Of a stretch of DNA of 45,030 bases, positions 1 through 8,610 are shown piece by piece. The notes under the pieces were generated by a model that was not told the DNA's origin, did not search any database, and was given only the letters and a program-made list of their open reading frames with translations. Within the stretch, counting starts at the first letter, position 1. Each line of letters opens with the position of its first letter. The DNA comes from Hymenobacter sp. (GTDB lineage Bacteria > Bacteroidota > Bacteroidia > Cytophagales > Hymenobacteraceae): the NCBI GenBank assembly GCA_028288445.1, contig JAQBNT010000205.1, positions 1 to 45,030 of the forward strand, in the 5' to 3' direction. Made by a program: the position numbers and the translations under genes.

Positions 1-2523
1 GCCGTGCAAAAATCGAACATGAACGTGGGCGGCGACGTGATTGAGAAGAACTCGCAGAGCTACGTGGTGCGCGGCATCGGCCTGCTGAGCAAGCCCGAGG
101 ACATCGGCAACATCATCGTGAAGGACGTGAACAACGTGCCCATTCTGGTGCGCAACGTGGCCCAGGTGAACGAGAGCCACGCCCCCCGCGTGGGCCAAGC
201 CGGCCTCGACGACCAGAGCGACGTGGTGGAAGGCATCGTGATTATGCGCAAGGGCGAAAACCCCGCCGAGGTACTGGGCCGCGTGAAGGCCAAAATCGCC
301 GAACTCAACGAAAAGGTGCTGCCCAACGACGTGTACCTCAAAACGTTCTACGACCGCGACGTGCTGATGGACCACTGCACGCACACCGTAATCCACAACC
401 TGATTGAGGGCATTGTGCTGGTGACGCTCATCGTGCTCATCTTCATGGCTGACTGGCGCACGACGCTCACGGTGGGGGTAGTAGTGCCGCTGGCGCTGCT
501 TTTTGCCTTCGTTTGCCTGCGCCTCAAAGGCATGAGTGCCAACCTGCTCAGCATGGGTGCCATTGACTTTGGCATCATCATCGACGGGGCCGTGGTGATG
601 GTGGAAGGAATATTCGTGGTACTCGACCACAAGGCCCACCAAGTGGGCATGGAGAAATTCAACAAGCTCGCCAAGCTGGGCATGATTAAGAAAACCGGCG
701 GCGAGCTGGGCAAGGCCGTGTTCTTCGCCAAGCTGATTATTCTAACCTGCCTGCTGCCCATTTTCGCTTTCGAAAAAGTGGAGGGCAAGATGTTCAGCCC
801 GCTGGCCTATACGCTGGGTTTTGCCCTGATTGGGGCGCTGATTCTGACCCTTACGCTGGTGCCGGTGCTGTGCTCGCTGCTGCTGAACAAGGACGTGAAA
901 GAGAAGAACAACCCGGTGGTGAATTTCTTCGACAACATTGTAACCAGCGCTTTCAGCTTTACTTATCGCAATAAGCTGCTCAGCTTCGGGGTGACGATGG
1001 CCATCGTGGTGGCTGGGCTTTACTCGTTCAAGCTGCTAGGCTCGGAGTTTCTGCCGGAGCTGAACGAGGGCGCGCTGTGGGTGGAAACCAAGCTGCCGAT
1101 GTCGTCCTCACTGACCGAGACGAACAAGATGGCGGCCAACTACCGCCGTATCCTGCGCTCGTTCCCGGAAGTGACATCGGTGCTGAGCCAGACCGGCCGC
1201 TCCAACGACGGCACCGACCCTTCGGGCATCTACTACGTGCAGGCGCAGGTCAACCTCAAGCCCAAGGAGGAGTGGAAGCGCAACATCACGAAGGAGCAGT
1301 TGATTGACGAGATGGATAAGAAGCTGAAGGAGTACCCCGGCATCATTTTCAACTACTCGCAGCCCATTATCGACAACGTGGAGGAGGCCGTGGCTGGCAT
1401 CAACGCGGCGCTGGCCGTGAAGATTTTCGGCAACGACCTCAAGGAGCTCGACGGCAAGGCCAACGAGGTGATGAAGGTGCTCGGCAACGTGCGCGGCGTG
1501 AAGGACCTGGGCATTCTGCGCAACCTGGGCCAGCCCGAAATGAGTGTGCGCCTCGACCAGACCCGCATGGCCGCCTATGGCGTGCAAACCGCTGATGCCC
1601 AAACGGTGGTGGAAATGGCTGTGGGCGGCAAGGCCGCCACCCAGATTTACGAAGGCGAGCGCAAGTTCGACGTGACGGTGCGCTACCCCAAGCAGGACCG
1701 CGACACGGAAGGCAAAATCGGCGAGCTGCGCGTGCCCACCATTCGGGGCGGCAAGGTGGCGCTCAAGGAAATTGCCACCATTAAAACCGAGAACGGCCCG
1801 GCTTTCGTGTACCACGATAACGGCCAGCGCTTTATCGCCGTGAAATTCTCCATCCGTGACCGCGACATGGGCTCGACCATCGCCGAAGCCCAGAAAAAAA
1901 TGGACCAGACCATCAAGCTCGGCAAGGGCTACCGCATTGAGTGGGCCGGCGAGTTTGAGAATCAGGTGCGCGCCACCAAGCGGCTGAGTCAGGTAGTGCC
2001 GGTATCGCTGGTCATCATCTTCATCCTGCTGTTCATCACCTTCGGCAACGGCAAAGATGCCGCGCTGGTGCTGGCTAACGTGCCGTTTGCCCTCATTGGT
2101 GGCATAGCAGCGCTGCACATCACGGGCGTGAACTTCTCTATTTCGGCCGGTATCGGCTTCATCGCGCTGCTCGGGATATGTATTCAGAACGGCATCGTGC
2201 TGATTACCGTGTTCAAGGAAAACCTGCGCAAAAAGATGAGCCTCGCCGACAGCCTGCGCCTGGGCGTGGCCTCGCGCGTGCGGCCCGTGGTGATGACGGC
2301 CCTCATGGCCATGATTGGGCTGTTTCCGGCGGCGCTCAGCACTGGCATCGGGTCCGAAACGCAGAAGCCACTGGCCATCGTGGTCATCGGCGGGCTGGTG
2401 ACGGCCACGGTGCTCACGCTGCTGATTTTCCCGCTGATTTTTGCCTTCTTCTACCGCGAAATGCACCAGGACGGGCCCGCGCCCAAGCGCGTGGAGGAGC
2501 GGCCGGTGCTGGTGGGGGCGTAG
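1..2523 (+). CDS. czcA: Heavy-metal efflux RND transporter, CzcA/CusA family (5' truncated)
   Basis: Inner-membrane proton/metal antiporter subunit of a tripartite RND pump that exports divalent metals through the envelope. The frame is open from the window edge and 840 codons are visible; family members are about 1040 aa, so roughly 200 N-terminal residues lie outside. Counting from the first visible Met, the TM4 relay residues D188, D194 and E201 (in GAIDFGIIIDGAVVMVE) have the D-x5-D-x6-E spacing of CzcA, which favours Zn/Co/Cd over Cu/Ag. The second membrane half has the usual RPVVMTALMAMIGLFP block near the C-terminus. Membrane-fusion and outer-membrane partners would be expected upstream but are not in view. 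It converges on the flippase gene with a 28-bp gap and no clear terminator. Family assignment is firm; the metal is inferred. Confidence 0.93.
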   Translation, partial: AVQKSNMNVGGDVIEKNSQSYVVRGIGLLSKPEDIGNIIVKDVNNVPILVRNVAQVNESHAPRVGQAGLDDQSDVVEGIVIMRKGENPAEVLGRVKAKIAELNEKVLPNDVYLKTFYDRDVLMDHCTHTVIHNLIEGIVLVTLIVLIFMADWRTTLTVGVVVPLALLFAFVCLRLKGMSANLLSMGAIDFGIIIDGAVVMVEGIFVVLDHKAHQVGMEKFNKLAKLGMIKKTGGELGKAVFFAKLIILTCLLPIFAFEKVEGKMFSPLAYTLGFALIGALILTLTLVPVLCSLLLNKDVKEKNNPVVNFFDNIVTSAFSFTYRNKLLSFGVTMAIVVAGLYSFKLLGSEFLPELNEGALWVETKLPMSSSLTETNKMAANYRRILRSFPEVTSVLSQTGRSNDGTDPSGIYYVQAQVNLKPKEEWKRNITKEQLIDEMDKKLKEYPGIIFNYSQPIIDNVEEAVAGINAALAVKIFGNDLKELDGKANEVMKVLGNVRGVKDLGILRNLGQPEMSVRLDQTRMAAYGVQTADAQTVVEMAVGGKAATQIYEGERKFDVTVRYPKQDRDTEGKIGELRVPTIRGGKVALKEIATIKTENGPAFVYHDNGQRFIAVKFSIRDRDMGSTIAEAQKKMDQTIKLGKGYRIEWAGEFENQVRATKRLSQVVPVSLVIIFILLFITFGNGKDAALVLANVPFALIGGIAALHITGVNFSISAGIGFIALLGICIQNGIVLITVFKENLRKKMSLADSLRLGVASRVRPVVMTALMAMIGLFPAALSTGIGSETQKPLAIVVIGGLVTATVLTLLIFPLIFAFFYREMHQDGPAPKRVEERPVLVGA

Positions 2524-2551
2524 CCTGGCCCTGCTTTTTGGAGAGGTGAGG

Positions 2552-4030
2552 CTAACGTCTGCGCACTTTGTCTAACAATGCCACGGCCTCCGGTGCGGTG
2601 CCCGTTAGCAACACGCCGGTGCCGTAGAGCACCGTGAGCACGCCGCCGCGCATGAGCAGCGTCAGCCAGGCGTTGCCGGTTTCGGGCAGCACCCAGGCGA
2701 TGAATCCGGCCACGGCCGCCACCGCCAAAATGCGCCCAATCTGGCCATCGAAGGGCTGCATGCCGTAGTTGCGCCACACAAACCACGTCCGAATAGTGTT
2801 GATGCTCACCAGCGCGATGCAGTAAGCGAGGGCCGCCCCGTCCAGCTTCAGGCGCGGAATCAGCAGCCAGTTCAGCGCGACTACGGCCGCTGCGAGCGAG
2901 ATATTAAACACCAAATCAAAGCGGTAGCGCGGCGATGTGGCCACGATGATGCCGTTGACGCCCGTAATGCCATCAAACAGCCGGCCGGCCAGTAGCAGGA
3001 GCACGGCCGTGGTGCCCACCGCATACTCGGGCCGGTGAATAAGGCCGTATATGAAGTTGAGATTCAGGCCAATACCTAATGCCAAGTAGCAACCCAATAG
3101 CGTATTGATGCGGGTGCTGCGGCGGTAGAAGTCGGCCATCTTGGCCATGTTGCCTTCCTTCCAGTATTCGGCAATGAGCGAAAAGGCCGTCTTGTAGAGG
3201 GCCCGGAAGGGTAGGACCAGGGCCGTGCTCACATTGGTGGCAATGAGGTAAACCCCGGCTGCGGTCAGGCTGACTTTAGCGCCCACCATCAGGCTATCGA
3301 TGTTGAGCAGCACCGTGCCCGAGATGTTGCTCAGCAGCACGAAAGCCCCAAAACCCAGCATCTCGCGTAGCGGCTTGATGCGTAATGCCTCCCGCGTGGG
3401 CCGCAGATGCAATTCGCCAATGGCGGCCAGATAGATGGCCAGCAGCACCGCCACCACCGCGTAGGCCCCCACGTAGGCCAGCACGAAGCCGTGGAAGCTG
3501 ATAACACCTTGGTTGTAAGCCACGGCGGCCCCCACCAGCATCAGCCGGAGCAGGATTTCCTGGCAAAAGGAGGAAAAGGACGTGTGGTAGAGTGAACGCA
3601 GGTACGCATCCTGCAACGAGCCCAACATGATGCAGCCCGCCAGCGCAATGGCCGCCAGGTAGTGCGGCGAAAGCAATTCAGCATCGCCCTTGGCGTACCA
3701 TTGCAGCAGCAGCGGCTTGCCCACCAGCATGGCCAGCGCCACCACCACAAAGCCCAGCAGCGGCGGCCCCAGCAGCAGCGGAAAGAAGCCCGCGTGGTTG
3801 CGCCCCTGGTTCCGAAAAAATGGAAAATACCGGATGCCCATGTTGGCGAACCCGAAGGAAGCCACCTGGGCCCCAATGGTAGCCATGGGTAGCAACACGC
3901 TGGCCGTGAGGCCAATTTGGGCTGGTGAGAGCAGGCGCGGCAGCACCAAGATGGTATTGGCAAAGCCGATGGCCAGGCCGACGTAGGAAATCAGGGTGTT
4001 GCGGATGCCCTGGCGCTGAACGATGCCCAA
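2552..4030 (-). CDS. Oligosaccharide flippase (Wzx-like, MOP superfamily)
   Basis: 492-aa polytopic membrane protein that probably flips the lipid-linked repeat unit made by the upstream cluster across the inner membrane. The N-terminus (GIVQRQGIRNTLISYVGLAI) is the typical opening of Bacteroidota polysaccharide flippases, and about 12-14 hydrophobic segments follow. No ATG fits the conserved N-terminus; the start is a TTG directly after an in-frame TAA. It is the last gene of the minus-strand glycan run and is separated from the deacetylase by a palindromic repeat (4051-4107). Wzx versus a more general polysaccharide exporter cannot be settled by reading. Confidence 0.88.
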   Translation of the reverse strand: MGIVQRQGIRNTLISYVGLAIGFANTILVLPRLLSPAQIGLTASVLLPMATIGAQVASFGFANMGIRYFPFFRNQGRNHAGFFPLLLGPPLLGFVVVALAMLVGKPLLLQWYAKGDAELLSPHYLAAIALAGCIMLGSLQDAYLRSLYHTSFSSFCQEILLRLMLVGAAVAYNQGVISFHGFVLAYVGAYAVVAVLLAIYLAAIGELHLRPTREALRIKPLREMLGFGAFVLLSNISGTVLLNIDSLMVGAKVSLTAAGVYLIATNVSTALVLPFRALYKTAFSLIAEYWKEGNMAKMADFYRRSTRINTLLGCYLALGIGLNLNFIYGLIHRPEYAVGTTAVLLLLAGRLFDGITGVNGIIVATSPRYRFDLVFNISLAAAVVALNWLLIPRLKLDGAALAYCIALVSINTIRTWFVWRNYGMQPFDGQIGRILAVAAVAGFIAWVLPETGNAWLTLLMRGGVLTVLYGTGVLLTGTAPEAVALLDKVRRR

Positions 4031-4050
4031 TTAGGAGAAATGTAAAAGTT

Positions 4051-4107
4051 GTAGCACATGCTTCAGCTTGTGCCCGATAATAATGCACAAGCTGAAGCAT
4101 GTGCGAC
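4051..4107. repeat. Perfect 20-bp inverted repeat (REPIN-like)
   Basis: Arms 4054-4073 and 4085-4104 are perfectly complementary around an 11-nt spacer. Each arm is itself a hairpin (CACATGC-TTCA-GCTTGTG, one T/T mismatch), and the left arm is preceded by GTAG (4051-4054), the tetranucleotide found next to REP hairpins; the right arm has GTCG instead. It sits between the deacetylase stop and the flippase start and could also act as an attenuator. Confidence 0.75.
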
Positions 4108-4112
4108 GGGCC

Positions 4113-5477
4113 TCAAAGTTCGGCCACAATCTGGCTTCCGGTGAGAAAAGCCGCCCCGCGCTGTTGCAAGTAGCCCATGATTTCGGCAAACTGACGCGGG
4201 CCGGTCACTTGGTTGGCCGGGTCGAAATGGTCGTTGTGCCAGAGCACGGTGGCCACTCCGCCAAACCGTTCAATCTCCTCAAACATCGGCCGGAGTGCGG
4301 GTAGAATTTCCTCGGGTTTCAGCTGCAAGTAGTTGGGATGGTGCAAGGTAGCGTCCATCACATTGAGCGGGATTTCCAGGAAATTACATGCCGTGCCCGT
4401 TGAAAAGTTGAAGGGGTAAAACGCTAAACAGTAGGAGTTGCGAAAGCCGAAATGCTCGGCAAAGCCTAGCGTAGAATCATAGGTGAAGCAGCCACTGGCC
4501 TCTACCAATGCGGGGGTCGTGCGGGGCTCCCAGCACAGGTAGTGGAAGCGCAGGCCGTCACCGTCCGGTTTCAGAACTGCTTTTTCATGGTTGAGTCGGA
4601 CAGACTCCGCCGCAGTGCCGATGCTGCCATGTAGGCCAATTTCGAAGCCCTGTTGCTGGAGCTGATGCAGGCGCTGGCGAAGGGCTGTGTTAAGGGCGTA
4701 GTCGGCATTCGGCGTGCCATTGGCACCCTTCCGAAGTTCTGGCAACATGAAAAAAGTAGAATCCGCGCCGTATTTCGTCACGGTGTCGGCTACGTTTTCC
4801 AAGTTGTCCCAGGCATCGGGCTGCGTCAGGTGGCTCCACAGCTGCTGGCCGAAACGCAGAAGCCGGCCCTGCTTCAGCGCAGCTTTGGCGGGTGCTTTCC
4901 AGGCACTGCGCAGGTTGTCGATGTCATGGGTGATGAAGGCCGTGAAAGGAGCCGTGCAGTCCCAGCGCCGGGGCTGCAGTGGCTGGCCGGTGACGTGCTC
5001 CACCGCTGTTTTCAGCACGTCGAAATAGTAGTTCACCACCGGCAGCGCCACGAAGTTGTAGCGCTTCTGGACGCTGGCCGCATAGGGAAACCGCCCGTGT
5101 CGGTCGCGTGCATCAGCGAAATATTCCTGCCAGCCGCTGAGCAGGTAGAAAGCCGCCGAAACGACATCAGCGTTGATGATGACGCGGCCGGGATGCCGGG
5201 CAAGCAGTGGCGCTTCGGGCTGGCTGTCGAAGAAAAATGGCACCTGCTGCCCGGCCCAGTCGCGGTGGTTCGGGGCGGCTGGGTAGGGGCTTTGGGAAAG
5301 GAAAAAGGTGCCTGCCAGGTCAGCTACTTCGATGGCCCTCTGGCTGCCGACGTAGCCAATCAGCTCCGACGGTACGGCCACATAGGCCATCTGAAAATGC
5401 CGCAACACATAAGCCAGTCGCATTTCGGCCGAAACCGGAATGGCACTTATCGGGGGCAGAGCAGTGGCCGGTGACAT
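4113..5477 (-). CDS. Polysaccharide deacetylase family protein
   Basis: 454-aa protein of the carbohydrate-esterase-4-like family that removes acetyl groups from sugar polymers or lipid-linked sugars. The N-terminal ~150 residues are the extra domain common to Bacteroidota members (motif LSGWQEYFADARDRHGRFP). The deacetylase domain starts at FITHDID (about residue 185), whose Asp pair is the metal/catalytic motif of the family; the C-terminal VLWHNDHFDP supplies further His/Asp. There is no signal peptide, so it may act on cytoplasmic or lipid-linked intermediates. It lies 30 bp downstream of the GT-B gene in the same run, which fits a role in tailoring the glycan. Confidence 0.85.
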   Translation of the reverse strand: MSPATALPPISAIPVSAEMRLAYVLRHFQMAYVAVPSELIGYVGSQRAIEVADLAGTFFLSQSPYPAAPNHRDWAGQQVPFFFDSQPEAPLLARHPGRVIINADVVSAAFYLLSGWQEYFADARDRHGRFPYAASVQKRYNFVALPVVNYYFDVLKTAVEHVTGQPLQPRRWDCTAPFTAFITHDIDNLRSAWKAPAKAALKQGRLLRFGQQLWSHLTQPDAWDNLENVADTVTKYGADSTFFMLPELRKGANGTPNADYALNTALRQRLHQLQQQGFEIGLHGSIGTAAESVRLNHEKAVLKPDGDGLRFHYLCWEPRTTPALVEASGCFTYDSTLGFAEHFGFRNSYCLAFYPFNFSTGTACNFLEIPLNVMDATLHHPNYLQLKPEEILPALRPMFEEIERFGGVATVLWHNDHFDPANQVTGPRQFAEIMGYLQQRGAAFLTGSQIVAEL

Positions 5478-5507
5478 GACTGGGAATTGTGTAAAACTGG
5501 TCGAATA

Positions 5508-6815
5508 TCAGCTGGTTGTGCCGGATTGATTCAGCCAGTTGTTTAGCAGTGAAGCGGTGCGTGATTGGCTTCGGCCTTCGTCGGGTGTGCCCAGCGTGGC
5601 GTTGTAATAAGCGGCGCGGAGATAGAGGTCGGCGGGCTTTTGCAAGGCGTAGCGGCGCAGCGCCGCCGCCAGCTCGGCGGGCGTATCAGCACGCTCTACG
5701 AGGCCTCGGGCGGCATAGCCGTAGTAGTCGTTGGTGAGGGCAAATGTGCCGAAGCGAAAGTAGATGCTGGCCACGTTCAGCAGGGTAGCTTCGAGGTGGG
5801 TGGAGGTGTCGGCGGCCACCAGCGCATCCTGCCGCAGCAGGAAATCGAACACGTTTTCCTGGCGGGCGCTCGACCATTGCAACGCCGGCAGCAGCTTCCG
5901 CAGCGGCTCGAAGTCGCGGCCGTCGCTGGGGTGCGGGCGCATGGTGAAGGTGAGGTCCGGCAACTCGCGCAGCAGGTACACCAGCGTGTCGACTAGGGCC
6001 GGCATGGGGTCGTGGATGTTGCAGGCAATGCCAACGCGGCACACGGCCGGCGCGGTGTTTTTCTGGTTGAGGTAGGCATCGGCCTTGGGCATTCCTACCA
6101 GCTCCACGCGGCCCTGCACAGGGCCGCAGAGGCGGTACTTGTCCAGCGCATCCTGGCCTTCCAGCAGGCTCAGGTCGAAGCCCAGGGGCGGGAAGTTGGC
6201 ACTCACGCTGGCGTGCTGCACGTAGGCTGTGGGCACGCCCTCGGCGCGGCAGGCCAGCAGCAGGGAGCGGGTGTCGTCGTTGTGGTCGTTGGAGAATATC
6301 ACGGCCCGCGGCCGGTAATGGCGCAGCGCCCGCCGGTACACTTCGTAGTAACCGATGGCGTAGAAAATGAAGTCGAAAAACCGCCACGCCCGGCCGCCGT
6401 CCGTTTTCAGCAAGCCAAGAAAAGCTAGTGGGAATTGCCAGTAATACAGCAGCTTGCTTCGCAATGACAGCCGGTTTACCGCCGCGTTATACCGCCCAAC
6501 GTTCTTGCCCTGACCCGCTACCAGCACGGCATCCGGCCGGGCGTGTTGGATGAACTCCAGCGCGTCGTAGTTGTTAGCACTCACCACGTAGAGCCACACC
6601 TTGCCGCGCAGGTCGTCGCGGTTTTTTATTGGCCGAAGGATATTGCCCACCAGCCGCAGGCCCGCGTAGCCCAGCACCCGCGCCAGCCGCTTCACCGGGT
6701 TAGCCGGCGAAATATCGGCCAGCGCCGCCGGGGGCAAAGACGCGAATATGGCTGTAAAGCGCAGCTGCAGAATGTCGCGTAGGCGCGGAATGAGCGGCAG
6801 GGTTGGCACCGGCAT
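5508..6815 (-). CDS. Putative glycosyltransferase, GT-B-like (capsule/polysialyltransferase type)
   Basis: 435-aa protein starting at MPVPTLPLIPRL; its ATG overlaps the PseI stop by one base (TAATG), so the two are probably translationally coupled. It shows two Rossmann-like halves: an N-terminal half with KVWLYVVSANNYDALEFI and RPRAVIFSNDHNDD, and a C-terminal half with VELVGMPKADAYL, FTMRPHPSD and DALVAADTSTHLEATLLN. The late His-Pro and Asp/Ser-Thr segments recall CDP-glycerol- and sialic-acid-type GT-B transferases. Position right after the nonulosonate synthase suggests transfer of the activated nonulosonate or an adjoining sugar (inference). A longer reading from 6902 would lie inside pseI and is not supported. 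Confidence 0.65.
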   Translation of the reverse strand: MPVPTLPLIPRLRDILQLRFTAIFASLPPAALADISPANPVKRLARVLGYAGLRLVGNILRPIKNRDDLRGKVWLYVVSANNYDALEFIQHARPDAVLVAGQGKNVGRYNAAVNRLSLRSKLLYYWQFPLAFLGLLKTDGGRAWRFFDFIFYAIGYYEVYRRALRHYRPRAVIFSNDHNDDTRSLLLACRAEGVPTAYVQHASVSANFPPLGFDLSLLEGQDALDKYRLCGPVQGRVELVGMPKADAYLNQKNTAPAVCRVGIACNIHDPMPALVDTLVYLLRELPDLTFTMRPHPSDGRDFEPLRKLLPALQWSSARQENVFDFLLRQDALVAADTSTHLEATLLNVASIYFRFGTFALTNDYYGYAARGLVERADTPAELAAALRRYALQKPADLYLRAAYYNATLGTPDEGRSQSRTASLLNNWLNQSGTTS

Positions 6816-7858
6816 TACAGCGCCTCCCAGGTCAGCGGGGTGCCGGATTTCAGGTCTTTGACGGCCTTGCGGCCCAGCACCACGTCCCAATGGCGCGGCC
6901 ACAGGCCATCACCGGGCCGAATGATTTTCAGGTTGTCCGTTGTAAATTCCTCGCCCGCCGCGATGGGCTTGGCCACGTAGATGCTGCGCTTGTAGAGACG
7001 GCTTTTCTCCTCACCGGTCTGGATACAGAGCTGCACCGTGCCCAGCGCCTGATGGGCACGCTCGGTTTCTTCCACCAGGCTTTTCAACTCGTGCGGCTCC
7101 AGCGAAAACGCGGAGTCTACGCCCCCTTCGGCGCGGCTTAGGGTGAAGTGCTTTTCGATGACGCAGGCACCCAGGGCCACGGCGGCCACGCTGGCACCCA
7201 CGCCCATGGTGTGGTCGCTCAGGCCGATGGGGCAGCCGAAGGTTTCGGCCAGCACCGGGATGGTACGCAGGTTGGTGTTGGCCGGCGAGGCGGGGTAGGT
7301 GCTGGTGCATTTCAGCAGCACAAGTTCGTGGCAGCCGGCTCCGCGCAGCACCCGCACGGCATCGTCAATCTCGGCCAGGGTGGCCGCACCGGTGCTCACA
7401 ATCACGGGTTTGCCGGTGGCGGCTACTTTGCGTAGCAGTGGCCAGTGGGCGTTTTCAAAGGACGCAATTTTGTAGGCTGGCACGTCCAGCGACTCCAGAA
7501 AATCCACGGCTGTCTCATCAAATGGCGAACTGAAAGCCAGCATGCCATGCTGCCGGGCGCGCGCAAACAACTCGGCGTGCCACTCCCACGGCGTGTGTGC
7601 TTCCTCGTAGAGCTTGTATAAGTTCTTGCCTTCCCACAGCGACTGGCCTTCCTCGTCGATGGCGAAGCCGGTGTCCATCGTGATGGTATCGGCGGTATAG
7701 GTCTGGAGCTTAAGGGCATCAACGCCGGCGGCGGCGGCGGCATCTACCAGGGCCAGGGCACGCTCCAGGCTCTGGTTGTGGTTGCCGGACATTTCGGCGA
7801 TGATAAACGGCTTGTGCGCGGGGCCAACCGGACGGCCGCCGATGGTAATTTCGGTCAT
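6815..7858 (-). CDS. pseI: Pseudaminic acid synthase (NeuB family)
   Basis: 347-aa enzyme condensing a 2,4-diacetamido-trideoxy-hexose with phosphoenolpyruvate to form the nine-carbon pseudaminic acid. The TIM-barrel part carries FIIAEMSGNHNQSLERAL, ALKLQTYTADTITM, TPWEWHAELF, AFSSPFDETAVDFLE and PAYKIASFEN, wording closer to PseI than to NeuB or LegI. ECHELVLLKCTSTYP and GLSDHTMG follow, and the C-terminal ~60 residues (KRSIYVAKPIAAGEEF to the end) form the SAF/antifreeze-like domain. Length is that of the family. It follows a REPIN-like repeat and a -7 promoter motif (7885-7892), so it may also start its own transcript within the cluster. Confidence 0.93.
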   Translation of the reverse strand: MTEITIGGRPVGPAHKPFIIAEMSGNHNQSLERALALVDAAAAAGVDALKLQTYTADTITMDTGFAIDEEGQSLWEGKNLYKLYEEAHTPWEWHAELFARARQHGMLAFSSPFDETAVDFLESLDVPAYKIASFENAHWPLLRKVAATGKPVIVSTGAATLAEIDDAVRVLRGAGCHELVLLKCTSTYPASPANTNLRTIPVLAETFGCPIGLSDHTMGVGASVAAVALGACVIEKHFTLSRAEGGVDSAFSLEPHELKSLVEETERAHQALGTVQLCIQTGEEKSRLYKRSIYVAKPIAAGEEFTTDNLKIIRPGDGLWPRHWDVVLGRKAVKDLKSGTPLTWEAL

Positions 7859-7884
7859 GATTTTAGGGATGCGAATCGGAAGCG

Positions 7885-7892
7885 CAAAGGTA
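7885..7892 (-). promoter_or_regulatory. Putative -7 element upstream of pseI
   Basis: TACCTTTG on the minus strand matches the Bacteroidota TAnnTTTG -7 consensus and ends 26 nt before the pseI ATG. No clear TTTG/TTG is seen at -33; that position falls inside the repeat 7895-7964. Confidence 0.4.
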
Positions 7893-7894
7893 CG

Positions 7895-7964
7895 GTAGCG
7901 TAGACTCTGCGAGTCTGCGCCCGAACGAGTTCCTCCAAGCGCGGACTCGCAGAGTCCACGCTAC
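7895..7964. repeat. REPIN-like inverted pair, GTAGCGTGGACTC family
   Basis: 26-bp arms 7895-7920 and 7939-7964 match with two G/T-compatible differences. Each arm is GTAG followed by a 9-bp hairpin of the form CGTGGACTC-TGC-GAGTCCGCG. The same sequence recurs at 18758-18841. The TAG of the right arm's GTAG is the stop codon of the HAD gene. Confidence 0.8.
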
Positions 7965-8605
7965 AGTTCATCCAGTGTCTGAATGCTTCGGTCGGCATCA
8001 TGCGCCGCATCGGCTTCTAAATGAGCGTAGTTGCCCCGTATAATGCGTATGGTTTTGAACCCCAGTGGTTTGATGCCCACGAAATCCTTGCGAACGTTGT
8101 CGCCCACGTAGGTCACATCTTCCGGCATCACGCCTTCGCGCTGGCAAATCAGCTGGAATACGTGCGGGTCGGGTTTGGCGCGGTGGCGGCCGTAGCGGTT
8201 GGTGAGGTAGGCATGACGCACCCGGCCGGCCAGGTGCAGGGCCGCCACTTTGCGTGCCTGCACTTCCTTGTGGCCATCCGTCACGATGTAAAGCGGCCAG
8301 TCTGCGAAGCGCATCAGGCAGCGCTCGGCATCGGGGAATAAACTCAGGATGGGCCGGTGCTGCCGGTAGGTGCGCAGGCAGGCCGCCACCAAGGCCTTGC
8401 TCCAATGGCCGTGCTGACGCAGCACGTTATCAAATACCTGGCCCCGGCCTTGTGCGGTTTCCTCCGCAATCATGCCGGCTGCCAGGGTTTCGGCGGGCAC
8501 GCCCAGCCGCGGGCTCAGAAAATCCGCCACGGCCCGGAAGCCACTGTGCACGTAGCTTAATTCGGGATAAAGCGTGTCGTCGAGGTCGAAAACGAGAACG
8601 GGCAT
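7961..8605 (-). CDS. HAD-superfamily hydrolase
   Basis: 214-aa haloacid-dehalogenase-type phosphatase. Motif I is FDLDDTLYPE (residues 5-14), motif II is IVTDG, motif III includes the Lys in RAKPDP, and motif IV is YVGDNVRKDF. Residues ~15-90 form a helical C1-type cap. The substrate is unknown; within this cluster it could remove the 9-phosphate of a nonulosonate or act on a sugar phosphate (inference). Its start is 5 bp downstream of the SDR/ATP-grasp stop, so the two are probably co-translated, and its stop codon lies inside the REPIN-like repeat. Confidence 0.85.
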   Translation of the reverse strand: MPVLVFDLDDTLYPELSYVHSGFRAVADFLSPRLGVPAETLAAGMIAEETAQGRGQVFDNVLRQHGHWSKALVAACLRTYRQHRPILSLFPDAERCLMRFADWPLYIVTDGHKEVQARKVAALHLAGRVRHAYLTNRYGRHRAKPDPHVFQLICQREGVMPEDVTYVGDNVRKDFVGIKPLGFKTIRIIRGNYAHLEADAAHDADRSIQTLDEL

Positions 8606-8610
8606 GGTGG

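Noticed and set aside
1108..2466. 452-codon open frame on the minus strand under the RND gene
   Set aside because: His/Ala-rich shadow of the well-supported CzcA reading; no domain and typical of high-GC antisense frames.
5508..6815. GT-B-like gene considered as the missing PseG
   Set aside because: PseG shares the broad fold but is shorter; the motifs here (FTMRPHPSD, AADTSTHLEATLL) are of the transferase type.
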